A stretch of DNA of 64,000 nt from Pyrobaculum sp. 3827-6 (GTDB lineage: Archaea; Thermoproteota; Thermoprotei; Thermoproteales; Thermoproteaceae): NCBI RefSeq assembly GCF_025641885.1, contig NZ_JAOTQN010000001.1:186001-250000 (forward strand). The letters run 5' to 3'. Numbering within the stretch: the stretch's first letter is position 1; each line of letters starts with the position of its first letter. The translations under genes were made by a program, and so were the position numbers. Below the pieces are notes generated by a model. That model did not search any database, was not told the origin of the DNA, and was given only the letters and a program-made list of their open reading frames with translations. Positions 15,213 through 25,386 of the stretch are shown here, one piece after another.

Positions 15213-15713
15213 CTACGCCCTCCTCAGCAGACTCGCCACTCGCTGGGGACCGCCGATCTCCGTGAGGTACTCCGCCACGGCTGGGGGCACCATCTCGGCC
15301 CACTTGGGGTTGCCCTCGGCCATCAGTTGGCGTATGGCGGTGGCTGAGTAGTCGCCGTAGTGTGGGTGGGGCCTCACCTCGACGCCCCAGTAGGCGAGGG
15401 CGGCGGCTACCCACGAGTTGTTTGAGTATACTACGTGGTGCTGGGGGCACCAGTGGCGCAGGTGGGAGCCCCAGTGGCTGGAGGGGCCGTTGGTGTCTGG
15501 CACTGTGCAGTACAGCAGGCGGCAGTTGGCGCCGAAGTGCCTCCGGAACATCTCGAGCCGCTCCCCCGGGGTGAAGGGGTTGTCGGGGGTGAGGGCCTTG
15601 TCGGCGGAGCCTATGGCAACCACCACCTCGTCGTAGTGCGTGAGGAGCCACTCCACCACCTTTACGTGTCCCCAGTGGAGAGGCTGGAAACGCCCCACGT
15701 AGAGGGCCCTCAT
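15213..15713 (-). CDS. nadM: Nicotinamide-nucleotide adenylyltransferase, archaeal type
   Basis: This enzyme joins NMN and ATP to form NAD+. The 166-residue length fits archaeal NadM. Residues 5-16 ([12 protein letters not shown]) form the nucleotidyltransferase (T/H)xGH-type ATP site, and [12 protein letters not shown] is the conserved ISGT/SATAIR-like C-terminal motif. The ATG at 15713 lies about 23 bases after an AT box (TTTAAAAAA, around 15730-15739, minus strand). The same AT-rich box appears to drive a C/D box sRNA candidate in the other direction. rpoP follows downstream after about 40 bases with its own promoter. Confidence 0.92.
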   Translation of the reverse strand: MRALYVGRFQPLHWGHVKVVEWLLTHYDEVVVAIGSADKALTPDNPFTPGERLEMFRRHFGANCRLLYCTVPDTNGPSSHWGSHLRHWCPQHHVVYSNNSWVAAALAYWGVEVRPHPHYGDYSATAIRQLMAEGNPKWAEMVPPAVAEYLTEIGGPQRVASLLRRA

Positions 15714-15729
15714 GGCTGGAAGGACGTAC

Positions 15730-15740
15730 CTTTTTTAAAC
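15730..15740. promoter_or_regulatory. Shared AT box for nadM and an sRNA candidate
   Basis: The element CTTTTTTAAAC at 15730-15740 is about 23 bases upstream of the nadM ATG on the minus strand and about 24-26 bases upstream of the C box of the sRNA candidate on the plus strand. Its near-symmetry would let TBP serve both directions. Confidence 0.5.
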
Positions 15741-15754
15741 TCTACCTCTGTTAA

Positions 15755-15810
15755 GTCGGTGATGTGGTAGCTCGCGGCTGACCGTGACGAGCGGCATACT
15801 GGCTGACAAA
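15755..15810 (+). ncRNA. C/D box sRNA candidate 1 (2'-O-methylation guide)
   Basis: Ordered boxes are present with even spacing: C box GTGATGT (15759-15765), a 12-nt guide (15766-15777), D' box CTGA (15778-15781), a short linker, C' box GTGACGA (15784-15790), a 12-nt guide (15791-15802) and D box CTGA (15803-15806). Known archaeal C/D sRNAs have this symmetric two-guide layout and direct ribose methylation opposite the fifth guide base before the D or D' box; here that is a C (15773) and an A (15798), predicting a G and a U in the targets. The C box deviates at its last base. A TATA lies at the right distance upstream. Targets were not identified. Confidence 0.65.
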
Positions 15811-16084
15811 AACACGCCACGCAGTCGCATATCAGTGCCTCGGCACACACCTCCGAAACACTTTATACCCTGTAATACAGTAAGTAGTGAAAGCTCACAT
15901 GAGGCTTAAAACGCAGGTGTAAACGACTGCGGTTCCCACGGCAATTTTCCATATTAATGGTTTCCTAAGGCTTATTGTAATTAAGGCGTTATATTATGAA
16001 GCGGCACAGAGCAGTAGGGAGGCACGGTGTAGCTCGTATTCTTCTTAAATAAAGTAAAAAAGTTTATATTTTTATTACTGTTTG
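15811..16084. other. AT-richer intergenic stretch
   Basis: After the sRNA candidate this stretch holds several TATA-like elements (CTTTATACC near 15872, GTTATATTATG near 15989, TTTATATT at 16063-16070), the last of which serves the transporter gene that follows. No ORF longer than a few codons and no clear RNA structure was found. The base composition is noticeably richer in A and T than the neighbouring genes. Confidence 0.5.
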
Positions 16085-17115
16085 ATGGTGTATCAAAAAA
16101 TTGCTCCAATATATTTCCTGAGTTTTGTCGGCTGGTTTTTCTCCGCCTTTGTTTTTATGTCTGCGTTGTTTGCGGCGGGGGCCGACAGCGCTAGGTTGCT
16201 GTTTTTCTCTGTGGCGTATTCTCTGGCGAGCTTTGCCGTTTTTATAACGGCGAGGTTTAGGCTTGTGAGGCTGTACTACCCCCTGTTGTTCCCCCTTCTG
16301 TTTATAGATATACCGGAGGCGCGGCTCTTCGCCGTTATGTATATTACGGGGCTTCTCGGCGCCCACATCTCCTCGGTTCTGCCGACGCTTGTCGAGAAGG
16401 AGGCTCTGGGGCGCGTAAACTCCAACAGATCGATAATAGGCGCCGCTGGGGACTTGGCGGGGATCGCCGCGGCGCTTTTCGTACCGGGGTTGTGGCTGTA
16501 CCCGGCCGCCGCCCTTTACCTGTTGGCTTTCCTCCTCCCGCGGCCTCAGAAGGCGGCTGGCTGGAGGTGGACCTTTTCGAGAGCCCGCTTGATATATGCC
16601 AACTCGTTCCTCTTGGGGGTGGCCTTCGGCTTAACGCCGGCGTTGATGGCTAAGTGGGCTTCTGGCGATGCCCTCCTCCTGGCTTTTATATACACGGCGC
16701 CTTCGTTCAGTAGCCTCGCCGGGGGCCTCTTCACCCGGGCTCTGCTCAAGCCCGGCCGGGAGCTGGCCTTGGCCGTCCTAAGCAACGTCGCGATGGCGTT
16801 CGCCACAGGTCTCCTCGGCTTTGTGAGGGACCCAGCCGCCGCGTGGGCTTTGGCTCTCGCCCGGTGGCTTTTCATGATGTCTTTCGGCGTCTCCCTCGCC
16901 ACGTTTATACAGACCAGATGGAGGGGTGATCTAATGGCTATATTCACCACCGACGGCTTTACGGCAGAAGTGGGGAGGTTGGCGGGGCTTTTCTGGTGTA
17001 TCCCGTGGTGTCTCTTTCGGTGGAGGGGGCTTTTGCCGCGGCCGCCGTTGTTATGATCGCCGCGGCTCTGGTCCTTACGCCCTATTTTAAGCTCGAAGTG
17101 GGTGAAGGCAACTAG
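16085..17115 (+). pseudogene. MFS-like transporter gene with a one-base deletion near the 3' end
   Basis: The first 302 codons encode a polytopic membrane protein with about ten helices in two halves, of the major facilitator type (unknown substrate). Near EVGRLAG the frame passes through GGCGGGGCTTTTC (16981-16993) and then yields an arginine/tryptophan-rich tail and a stop at 17054-17056. If one G is restored to the run at 16984-16987, the frame continues as GAFLVYPVVSLSVEGAFAAA, a proper final membrane helix, to a TAG at 17113-17115. This points to loss of one G by slippage, or a sequencing error. A TATA box (TTTATATT, 16063-16070) precedes the start by about 20 bases. The restored stop interlocks with the convergent ureohydrolase stop in CTAG. 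Confidence 0.7.
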
Positions 17116-17921
17116 GCGCGGCTCTGTAGCATAGACGCGACGTGGAGGAGTAGCCTCACTACCTTGGTTGCCGTTATGTCCGACACGTCGTTCGGTGGGG
17201 AGTACTCCATTATGTCGACGGCGGCGGGCCTCAGCGTGAGTATGAGGTCGGCGAGTAGGTACTCCAGCTTGCGGAAGCTCAAGCCCCCCGCCTCCGGCGT
17301 GCCTACGCCGGGGGCCTCCGAGGGGTCTAGCACGTCTATGTCTAGGGTTAGGTATACCCTTCCCGAGGCTGTAGATACGGCGTCTGCGATCGCCTCTCTG
17401 GTGAAGTCTCTCCCCTCTACTACGTAGAACCCGGCTTCCTCTGCGTATCTCCTCTCCTCGTCGTCGTAAGCCCTCACGCCTATGTATATGGCGTAGAAGC
17501 CGAGCTTCTCGTGGGCTCTCCGGGCGAAGGTGGCGTGGGAGAGCCTCTGCCCGGGGGGCCACTCGTCGCGGAGGTCGAAGTGGGCGTCTATGTGGATATA
17601 CACGTCGGGCTTGACGACGCTCAGCGCGGCGAGGGTGGCGGTGTGCTCACCGCCGAGCATAATGAAAGGCGGATCTACCTTCTGGAGGGTTGCCTCTATC
17701 CTCGCCAGATTCTCCTCGGGCCTGCCCTGGAGGAGATCCACGTCGCCGAGATCGCAGAGGGGCTTGGCCACGTTGCCGAACAGCGTGGTGTACTCTAGGT
17801 AGGGGAGTATCTGCCTAATTTTCTGGGGGGCGAATCTGGTGCCGGGTCTGAAGCTGAGCGTGTCCTCCATGGGGACTCCCACCAGCTTGACGTCTTCCTC
17901 GCGGCAGGCGTTCCTAAGCAC
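17112..17921 (-). CDS. Ureohydrolase (agmatinase/arginase family)
   Basis: A binuclear manganese hydrolase of the arginase/agmatinase/formiminoglutamase family, probably removing urea from agmatine in polyamine synthesis. The metal ligands are visible: GGEHT (residues 90-94), DAHFD (112-116) and DIDVLDP near residue 200. The substrate loop SHATFARR is also present. The GTG at 17921 is preferred over upstream starts because TATA element AGTATAAA (17941-17948) lies about 24 bases upstream and because longer versions run into the CDF gene. Its start overlaps the end of the CDF gene by eight bases, so it has its own promoter inside that gene. Agmatinase is more likely than arginase in an archaeon, but this is not proven. 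Confidence 0.85.
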   Translation of the reverse strand: MLRNACREEDVKLVGVPMEDTLSFRPGTRFAPQKIRQILPYLEYTTLFGNVAKPLCDLGDVDLLQGRPEENLARIEATLQKVDPPFIMLGGEHTATLAALSVVKPDVYIHIDAHFDLRDEWPPGQRLSHATFARRAHEKLGFYAIYIGVRAYDDEERRYAEEAGFYVVEGRDFTREAIADAVSTASGRVYLTLDIDVLDPSEAPGVGTPEAGGLSFRKLEYLLADLILTLRPAAVDIMEYSPPNDVSDITATKVVRLLLHVASMLQSRA

Positions 17922-18804
17922 GCCTTTCTCTTTCGACCCGTTTATACTCTTTGCGCCGCGGCACAATTTTTATGTCGACGTGGACTATGAGGGGGTGTAG
18001 TTTAGAGATGGCTCTAATCGCCCTGGTCCTTAGGGCGTGTAGCCTCCCCACGGTCATGTCGGGGCTGACCCCCACCAGCGAGTAGACGACGAGGAAGCTC
18101 CCGGCTCTTCTAATTTTTACGTCTAGGGGGGTGCCCAGCTCGGCGAGGGCTTCTCTTATCTTTTCTTGTAGGGAGGCGTCTCTGTAGAGGGCGCCCACGA
18201 TGCCATAGGCGGCGTCTTTAGCTAGTTTAGAGAATTCGTAGAGGACGTAGAGGTATATGGCGACGACCGCCGCTGTCTCTGCTACGATGAGGCCAGAGAG
18301 GTTGCTTAATACGACGGCCCCGGCCGCCGCTGTGGAGAGAGACGCGTCTACCTTGGCGTGGGCCGCGTCCGCCTTTAGAATCTCTAGGCGGAGGGTCTCG
18401 TAGTTGCGCCTCTCCCAGAGGTACATTGCGTAGGTTACCGCACCCCCGGCTAGCAGGAGCAGTGTCATCCACAGCGGTGTCGGCTCGCGGCTAAGCTCTA
18501 TCGAGGTGGCGAGGATGTATGTGTAGAAGCCCAGCACCGCCAGCACCGCGAGTAGAGTCAGAAGGCTCTCCACTCTGTATATCTCCCAGGGGAAGGCCCT
18601 CCCCCTCCGCGACGCGTAGTAGAGGCCGAAGCCTGAGATAAACGCAATGGCCGAGTCCATGAAGCCGTGGAGGGCGTCGCTGGTGACGAGCAAGCTTTGG
18701 TATATGACGCCGAGGAACAGCTCCACTGCTGTAAAGGCCAGGGTGACCGTCCCCATTATGAAGAGGTAGAGCGACGCCAGCCACAGCCTTATGTAGGGCT
18801 TCAC
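17914..18804 (-). CDS. Cation diffusion facilitator (CDF) family transporter
   Basis: A 296-residue protein with six membrane helices in its first 215 residues and a cytoplasmic alpha/beta domain after that, as in CDF zinc/iron/cobalt exporters. The metal-site segments appear as SDALHGFMDS in helix 2 and KADAAHAKVD in helix 5; each keeps the paired H/D residues typical of the transport site. The GTG at 18804 is preceded by GGAGG (18807-18812) and by an AT box (about 18822-18830) shared with the divergent glyS gene. The metal ion cannot be deduced. Confidence 0.85.
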   Translation of the reverse strand: MKPYIRLWLASLYLFIMGTVTLAFTAVELFLGVIYQSLLVTSDALHGFMDSAIAFISGFGLYYASRRGRAFPWEIYRVESLLTLLAVLAVLGFYTYILATSIELSREPTPLWMTLLLLAGGAVTYAMYLWERRNYETLRLEILKADAAHAKVDASLSTAAAGAVVLSNLSGLIVAETAAVVAIYLYVLYEFSKLAKDAAYGIVGALYRDASLQEKIREALAELGTPLDVKIRRAGSFLVVYSLVGVSPDMTVGRLHALRTRAIRAISKLHPLIVHVDIKIVPRRKEYKRVERERRA

Positions 18805-18819
18805 GCCTCCGATTTGTAA

Positions 18820-18834
18820 AGACTTAAAAAATTA
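18820..18834. promoter_or_regulatory. Shared promoter box of CDF and glyS genes
   Basis: The AT-rich element GACTTAAAAAATTAAG at about 18820-18835 lies roughly 22 bases from the CDF GTG on the minus strand and 24 bases from the glyS ATG on the plus strand. A single nearly symmetric TATA therefore appears to serve both directions. Confidence 0.55.
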
Positions 18835-18850
18835 AGTAGTGGTTGCGGTA

Positions 18851-20608
18851 ATGCGCCGTGCGGAGTTGTTGGAGGAGATTGTGAAGCGCCGCCTGCTGTA
18901 CTGGCCGTCGGCGGAGATATACGGAGGGGTGGGGGGGTTCTACGACTACGGCCCCCTGGGGGTCCAGCTGAGGCGTAATATAGTAGAGAAGTGGCGCCGG
19001 ATGTTCGTCCTGCCGTATCAAGACATCATTATCGAGGTGGAGACGCCGATCGTGATGCCGGAGCCCGTCTTCAAGGCATCGGGCCACCTCGACCACTTCA
19101 CCGACTACCTAGTGACGTGTACAAAATGCGGCAGGAAGTACAGGGCTGACCACCTCGTGGAGGAGGAGCTGGGGAGGAGGGGGCTGAAGATCTCCACCGA
19201 GGGCCTCTCCGCCGCCGAGTTGGAGCGGCTCATCGCCGAGCATAAAATCGTGTGTCCCAACTGCGGCGGGCCGCTGGGCCGGGTGGAGTCGTTTAACCTA
19301 CTGTTTAAGACCACCATTGGGCCATACAGCGACAGCGCCGGCTACCTCAGGCCGGAGACGGCGCAGGGGATGTTCGTGGCGTTTCCCCGCCTCGCCGAGT
19401 ATGTGGGACGGCGCCATCCCTTCGGCGTCGCTCAGATAGGGAGGGTTGCGCGTAACGAGATTTCGCCGAGAGGCGGCTTGATGAGGCTGAGGGAGTTTAC
19501 CCAGATGGAGATTGAGCTGTTTTTCGACCCCCAGAACCCCAGGTGCCCCTACTTCGCAGAGGTTGAGAACATGGAGGTGCCCATAGTGCCGGAGGAGCTG
19601 GTGGCCAAGGGCGTCACGGACCCCGTATTTGCAACGGCTCGGGAGGTTGTGGAGAAGGGCTACGCCAACGAGTGGATGGCGTTCTTCATGGCCCTCGCCG
19701 CCAGGTTCCTAAGGGAGCTGGGGGTGCCCCTGGATAGGCAGAAGTTCCTGGGCAAGTTGCCGCACGAGAGGGCCCACTACTCTGCGAAGTCTTATGACCA
19801 GATGGTGTTGACTGAGCGCTTCGGCTGGGTGGAGGTGTCCGGCCACGCCTACCGCACGGACTACGACCTTTCTGGGCACGGTAAGTACAGCGGCCGGGAG
19901 ATGTATCTGGAGAGGCGGCTCCCAGAGCCAAGGGAGGTGGAGGTGGTTAGGCTCTACCCCAACCCCACGGCGATTAGGGAAAAGTACGGGGACAAGATAG
20001 GGGAGGTGGTTAAGGCTCTTAAGGAAAACGAGGAGTTGGTGCTGGCGGCCTTTAGGAGGGGAGAGCCCCAGGTCGAAGTTGGGGGATATGTGGTGACGCG
20101 GGACATGGTGTATATAAAGACTGAGCGGCGCAAGACCGACCTGGAGAAGTTCATACCCCACGTCGTAGAGCCCTCCTTCGGCCTCGACAGGATTATGTAC
20201 GTAACGCTGGAGTCGGCAGTTGTGGAGGAGGGTGGTCGTGTCTACCTCCGATTGCCCCCCGACGTGGCGCCGGTTAATGTATGCATCCTGCCGATTGTGA
20301 AGAGAGGCGACTACGTGGAGATCGGCCGCTCGCTGTGGAGGAACTTGGCTGGTGAGGGCTACGTAGCCATTTACGAGGACGAGGGGACGATCGGCAGTAG
20401 GTACGCCGCGTGCGACGAGATCGGAGCCCCCCTAGCCGTCACAATAGACGAGAAGACGCCGGTGGACGGGACTGTGACTGTTAGGGATCGCGACTCCCGT
20501 AGACAGGTGCGCGTCAAGCTTAGAGACGTGGCGGCCTTCGTCTCTATGGTGAGGCGGGGGCTGTCTTTCGACGAGGTTGCCAGGGAGCTGAACGCCGCGC
20601 CTGTTTGA
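18851..20608 (+). CDS. glyS: Glycyl-tRNA synthetase
   Basis: A class II synthetase of the dimeric eukaryote/archaeal type that charges tRNA-Gly. Visible features: motif 1 region GPLGVQLRRNIVEKWR, a zinc-binding insertion (CTKCGRKY and CPNCGG), motif 2 RNEISPRGGLMRLREFTQME, motif 3 EPSFGLDRIM, and a C-terminal anticodon-binding domain (PVNVCILPIVK, then EDEGTIGSRY). About 585 residues is normal for the family. The ATG at 18851 is chosen over a GTG at 18839 because the AT box is then 24 bases upstream. Confidence 0.96.
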   Translation: MRRAELLEEIVKRRLLYWPSAEIYGGVGGFYDYGPLGVQLRRNIVEKWRRMFVLPYQDIIIEVETPIVMPEPVFKASGHLDHFTDYLVTCTKCGRKYRADHLVEEELGRRGLKISTEGLSAAELERLIAEHKIVCPNCGGPLGRVESFNLLFKTTIGPYSDSAGYLRPETAQGMFVAFPRLAEYVGRRHPFGVAQIGRVARNEISPRGGLMRLREFTQMEIELFFDPQNPRCPYFAEVENMEVPIVPEELVAKGVTDPVFATAREVVEKGYANEWMAFFMALAARFLRELGVPLDRQKFLGKLPHERAHYSAKSYDQMVLTERFGWVEVSGHAYRTDYDLSGHGKYSGREMYLERRLPEPREVEVVRLYPNPTAIREKYGDKIGEVVKALKENEELVLAAFRRGEPQVEVGGYVVTRDMVYIKTERRKTDLEKFIPHVVEPSFGLDRIMYVTLESAVVEEGGRVYLRLPPDVAPVNVCILPIVKRGDYVEIGRSLWRNLAGEGYVAIYEDEGTIGSRYAACDEIGAPLAVTIDEKTPVDGTVTVRDRDSRRQVRVKLRDVAAFVSMVRRGLSFDEVARELNAAPV

Positions 20609-20675
20609 CGCAGGTAGGGCGCCCTCGGCGCGGGCTTGGGGGAAACGTTTTATAATCTGTGGGTATTGAGTAGCT

Positions 20676-21026
20676 ATGGCTGAGAGGAGGGAGGTGGAGA
20701 GGGGGAAGAGGTTATTGATCCCTCCATACCTGTCGCCGCAACAGGAGAGGAGGGAGCAGAAGAAGTCTGAGCGCAGGGCGAAGATAAGGCACGCGGAGGG
20801 CGTTGAGGATGGCGTCGCTAAGCTGGCTCCCGACGTTTACGAGGAGTTGGACAAGCCAGCCGAGGTGGAGATAGTGGCGCCTGGGGGGTCCTCCCACGAG
20901 AAGAAGAAGGTCTTTAGGGCCGTTCTGGGGGAGAAGATCCCGAGTGGGGAGATCCACGTCTCGGCTGAGGACTTGAGGGCCCTGGGTATTGCAGAGGGCA
21001 CTGTGGTGACTGTTAGAAAGAAATGA
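20676..21026 (+). CDS. Conserved hypothetical protein in operon with splicing endonuclease
   Basis: A 116-residue protein with a very basic, helical N-terminal half ([20 protein letters not shown]) and a small beta domain at the C-terminus ([20 protein letters not shown]) that looks like a swapped-hairpin or double-psi barrel fragment. A TATA box (GTTTTATAATC, about 20646-20656) precedes the ATG by about 25 bases. Its stop overlaps the endA start by four bases (ATGA), so both proteins come from one transcript. The basic N-terminus and the coupling suggest RNA binding or assistance to the endonuclease, but this is inference. Confidence 0.75.
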   Translation: MAERREVERGKRLLIPPYLSPQQERREQKKSERRAKIRHAEGVEDGVAKLAPDVYEELDKPAEVEIVAPGGSSHEKKKVFRAVLGEKIPSGEIHVSAEDLRALGIAEGTVVTVRKK

Positions 21027-21574
21027 TTGGGATACTGCGGGGGCTTGCCGTAGTGGTTGAAGACGTCGAGTCGGCCAGGAGTCTTTACAGAGAGGGGTTC
21101 TACGGCCGGTTTCTAGGCTACGACAAGGTTAAGAGAGATGAGGTAGACCGCGTAAACGCCCCCCTCGTGCTCGCGCTTTACGAGGCGCTGTACCTCGCCG
21201 AGAGGGGGAGGCTGAGAGTCATGGCCGAGGGGGGAGAGGAGGTGCCGCCGGAGAAGCTGGCGGAGCTGGGGAGATCTAGGCTGAAGAACTTCGACGAGAT
21301 TTACAAGATATATAGATACTTCCGCGACTTGGGCTACGTGGTGAAGAGCGGATTGAAATTCGGCGCGTTGTTCTCTGTGTACGAGAAGGGGCCTGGGATT
21401 GACCACGCGCCTATGGTGGTTGTCTTTCTAGAGCCGGACAAGGGGATATCCGCCACGGACATCACGCGGGGGGGCAGGCTTGGGCATAGTGTCAAGAAGA
21501 CGTTTACCCTAGCCACAGTGTTGAAACAGACGGGCGAGGTTACGCTCTTGGGGTTTACCTGGGCGAAGCTTTAG
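21023..21574 (+). CDS. endA: tRNA-splicing endonuclease, catalytic subunit
   Basis: The enzyme cuts bulge-helix-bulge structures at tRNA intron boundaries. The catalytic triad region is intact: tyrosine in [11 protein letters not shown], histidine in GIDHAPMVV and lysine in [11 protein letters not shown]. At 183 residues it is the size of the catalytic subunit of crenarchaeal heteromeric enzymes, which need a second structural subunit encoded elsewhere. Such heteromeric enzymes accept relaxed bulge-helix-bulge motifs at non-canonical positions. That fits the T-arm introns in the tRNAs at 8.0-11.5 kb. It is translationally coupled to the upstream gene. Confidence 0.93.
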   Translation: MIGILRGLAVVVEDVESARSLYREGFYGRFLGYDKVKRDEVDRVNAPLVLALYEALYLAERGRLRVMAEGGEEVPPEKLAELGRSRLKNFDEIYKIYRYFRDLGYVVKSGLKFGALFSVYEKGPGIDHAPMVVVFLEPDKGISATDITRGGRLGHSVKKTFTLATVLKQTGEVTLLGFTWAKL

Positions 21575-21578
21575 AAAA

Positions 21579-21965
21579 CTAGTCGATTTTAAGCTCGGCG
21601 ACTCCGTACTCCCCCGCCTTGCTCACCACGATTTGCAATACCCCGTCTCGGTAAACCGCCTTTGCGCTGTCTACCCTCAGCCGGTACGGCACCTCTATCC
21701 TCCTCGAGATGGGGAAGTTAGATATCCTCTCCCGCCTAATCGGCTTCCCCCCGCCGTCAGGCTGGGTCGCTGAGGCTAATACCTCCACGGCCTTGTCGTA
21801 AACCCTGACCTTTATGCTGTCTTTCCTCACCCCGGGCATGTCGATGTAGAAGACGAGGTTTTCGCCGACGTCGTAGATATCGACATCCGGCTGCCTCTCT
21901 ACCTTGCCGGCGTTGGAGTCATACAGCTCCTTTAGCCCCTCTTCGATTTTCTTAATGGGTTCCAT
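21579..21965 (-). CDS. Small heat-shock protein, Hsp20/alpha-crystallin family
   Basis: A 128-residue chaperone. The alpha-crystallin domain runs from about residue 27 (PDVDIYDVGENLVFYIDMPG) to the end, with the strand pattern SIKVRVYDKAVEVLA and the A-x-x-x-n-G-v-L-like element KAVYRDGVLQIVV. The C-terminal IxI-like tail is short (AELKID). A promoter-like element (GTTTTTTAG, about 21985-21994) lies upstream on the minus strand. It should bind unfolding proteins in large oligomers. Confidence 0.88.
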   Translation of the reverse strand: MEPIKKIEEGLKELYDSNAGKVERQPDVDIYDVGENLVFYIDMPGVRKDSIKVRVYDKAVEVLASATQPDGGGKPIRRERISNFPISRRIEVPYRLRVDSAKAVYRDGVLQIVVSKAGEYGVAELKID

Positions 21966-22063
21966 GTGAGTCTAACCTCTCTTCTAAAAAACTGGCATTG
22001 GTATTACCAGAAGATTAGCGCCGGAAAGCGGGTGACCGCCGTCTAAAAGGTGGCCTTTAAAAA

Positions 22064-22285
22064 CTATTTTTGGCCAACTACCCCTATTATCTCTCCGTAG
22101 GCGTTTATGGGGAACGACCGGCCGCACTTGGGGCAGTTAATTGAGAAGCCTATGTTGTACCAGCTCTCGCCTATCTCTACCTCGAATTTGTGTTTACAGT
22201 ATGGGCATGTTACCCGCACCTTCAGCGTCTTTTCCAGCTCCCCACCTGAGTATTCCCAATCTTCTGGGAATTCTTGGGCTACCAT
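22064..22285 (-). CDS. Small zinc-ribbon protein
   Basis: A 73-residue protein with two CxxC knuckles, CPYCKHKFEVEIG and CPKCGRSFPIN, forming one zinc ribbon. The ATG at 22285 lies about 22 bases after the AT box (TTATATTAATA) shared with the divergent nitroreductase gene. Function is unknown; similar small ribbons are found among archaeal transcription and ribosome-associated proteins. Confidence 0.75.
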   Translation of the reverse strand: MVAQEFPEDWEYSGGELEKTLKVRVTCPYCKHKFEVEIGESWYNIGFSINCPKCGRSFPINAYGEIIGVVGQK

Positions 22286-22297
22286 AGGCGCCTCAGT

Positions 22298-22312
22298 TAG
22301 TATTAATATAAA
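22298..22312. promoter_or_regulatory. Shared AT box of zinc-ribbon and nitroreductase genes
   Basis: The sequence TATTAATATAAATG at about 22299-22312 lies roughly 22 bases from the zinc-ribbon ATG and 25 bases from the nitroreductase GTG. It is a likely bidirectional TATA region for two leaderless genes. Confidence 0.5.
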
Positions 22313-22330
22313 TGCTTTTACTCTGCCTCG

Positions 22331-23047
22331 GTGGATTTCTTCGAAGCCATCTACAGGAGGAGGTCGGTGAGGAGGTTTAAGCGGGAGAAGATCCCCGAGG
22401 AGGCCGTCAGGCGGATTATGGAGGCTGGTCGGGCCGCGCCGACAGACGCGACTCTACACCTCTGGAGCGCCGTCTGGGTAAGAGACGAGGTAAAGAAGGC
22501 GGAGATTGCAAATTTGATTAGCCAGCCCCATGTCGAGGAGGGGTCCGACTTCTTTGTATTTCTAGCAGATCTCTACAGGCTAGAGGAGTTGCTGAGGTAC
22601 AGGAGGCGCCAGCTCGCGTCTAATAGACTCGCCCTTTTTGTATTCGCGGCGGTGGACGCCGCGCTGGCCGCCGAGAACATGGCCCTCGCCGCCACGGCGA
22701 TGGGCTACGGTAGTTGTTTTATAGGCGCTGTGCAGAACGCGGTGGAGGAGCTGGCCGAGCTACTGCGCCTCCCCCGCCTCGCCTATCCCCTCTTTGGCCT
22801 AGTCGTTGGCGTGCCCGACGAGGAGCCGCCGCCGCGCCCGAGGCTCCCCCTGGAGATGCTGTTTCACAGAGAGGAGTATAGGCCGTATTCAGAGGAGTCG
22901 CTGGCCGCGGCATACGAGGTGATGGCTAGGGTGACGAGATCTGGCGACTGGCTGAGGTTGCTGGAGCGCTACGCCGGGGAGGGTGGTTACTTCGATAGGC
23001 GTAGCGAGTTGATGACGGCGGTGTTGAGGAAGATGGGGGTTATGTAA
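22331..23047 (+). CDS. Nitroreductase-family flavoprotein
   Basis: A 238-residue FMN enzyme of the nitroreductase fold. The N-terminal IYRRRSVRRFKREKIPEE motif and AGRAAPTDATLHLW bind FMN phosphate, and GYGSCFIGAVQN with a following hydrophobic strand GLVVGVPDE is the usual second FMN contact. It probably reduces an oxidised organic substrate with NAD(P)H; the substrate is unknown. Its stop lies about 30 bases before the arcadin-1 start, and the arcadin-1 TATA box overlaps its last codons. Confidence 0.85.
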   Translation: MDFFEAIYRRRSVRRFKREKIPEEAVRRIMEAGRAAPTDATLHLWSAVWVRDEVKKAEIANLISQPHVEEGSDFFVFLADLYRLEELLRYRRRQLASNRLALFVFAAVDAALAAENMALAATAMGYGSCFIGAVQNAVEELAELLRLPRLAYPLFGLVVGVPDEEPPPRPRLPLEMLFHREEYRPYSEESLAAAYEVMARVTRSGDWLRLLERYAGEGGYFDRRSELMTAVLRKMGVM

Positions 23048-23077
23048 ATATTTATATCTGGCCCATGTCTCGGGTCC

Positions 23078-24741
<1,664 letters not shown>

Positions 24742-24755
24742 CAACATAGACAATC

Positions 24756-25352
24756 GTGGAATTCCTCAGAATATTGGTAATCCGCCACTTTACTGAGGTG
24801 CTCGGCATGAGGTACACCGGTGAGCAGGGCGAGGTGCTGTGGTTCGAGGATGGGTTGAATAAAGTGGCTGTGGGGCTCTACCTCTCTGAGCTTTATGAAG
24901 AGGGGGAGCTCTACAAGCGGGTGGCCGCCCTAGCGGGGGTGGAGGCCTCTAAAGTCTACCTCGCCGTCCTGCCGGAGGGGGCCGTGTTTGTAGATCCCCG
25001 TTTTTTCAAAAGCCAGGGAGTGGGGCTGGTGGTCGTGGACCCCTCCAGGGGCGTCGACGGGGTTGAGGTGAGGATATACGCAAAAGCCCGCCAGTTCCAA
25101 GCCGCCGGCGTCGACGCCGGGAAGCTGGCGGAGGCTGTTAAGGCATCGGTGGCGGAGTACTTAAGGGAACAACTCAAGGCTCTCGAGGCTTCTATTATGG
25201 AGAAGGTCAGGAAGTATTTGGATCAGAGGCTTGAGGAGTTTAGACGCGCCGCGCCGCCTGCACAGGAGCCCCCAAGGGCCGTGCAGGAGGCCGGCGGGCC
25301 CCCGGTGCTGGATAATGAGTGGGTGAGAATATTGAGAAGCCGGGGTAGATAG
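24756..25352 (+). CDS. Arcadin-2
   Basis: A 198-residue protein following crenactin. A folded N-terminal half (about residues 1-115) is joined to a helical/coiled region (SVAEYLREQLKALEASIMEK) and a proline-rich linker leading to a conserved C-terminal peptide, PVLDNEWVRILRSRGR. In the characterised homologue the C-terminal peptide of arcadin-2 binds crenactin and limits filament assembly, and the retention of this peptide here supports the same role. An AT box (AAATATATAG, about 24732-24741) lies 20 bases before the GTG start. Confidence 0.8.
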   Translation: MEFLRILVIRHFTEVLGMRYTGEQGEVLWFEDGLNKVAVGLYLSELYEEGELYKRVAALAGVEASKVYLAVLPEGAVFVDPRFFKSQGVGLVVVDPSRGVDGVEVRIYAKARQFQAAGVDAGKLAEAVKASVAEYLREQLKALEASIMEKVRKYLDQRLEEFRRAAPPAQEPPRAVQEAGGPPVLDNEWVRILRSRGR

Positions 25353-25386
25353 GAGAGAATTTAAATTACCTCGCTCCAGTGGTGGT

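Noticed and set aside
15013-15651. Long minus-strand frame covering nadM and rpoP
   Set aside because: Only its last 52 codons (rpoP) are protein-like; the rest is a shadow of nadM on the same strand in another frame.
16546-17562. Minus-strand 338-codon frame overlapping the transporter and ureohydrolase genes
   Set aside because: It is an arginine/histidine-rich antisense shadow of two better genes with clear motifs.
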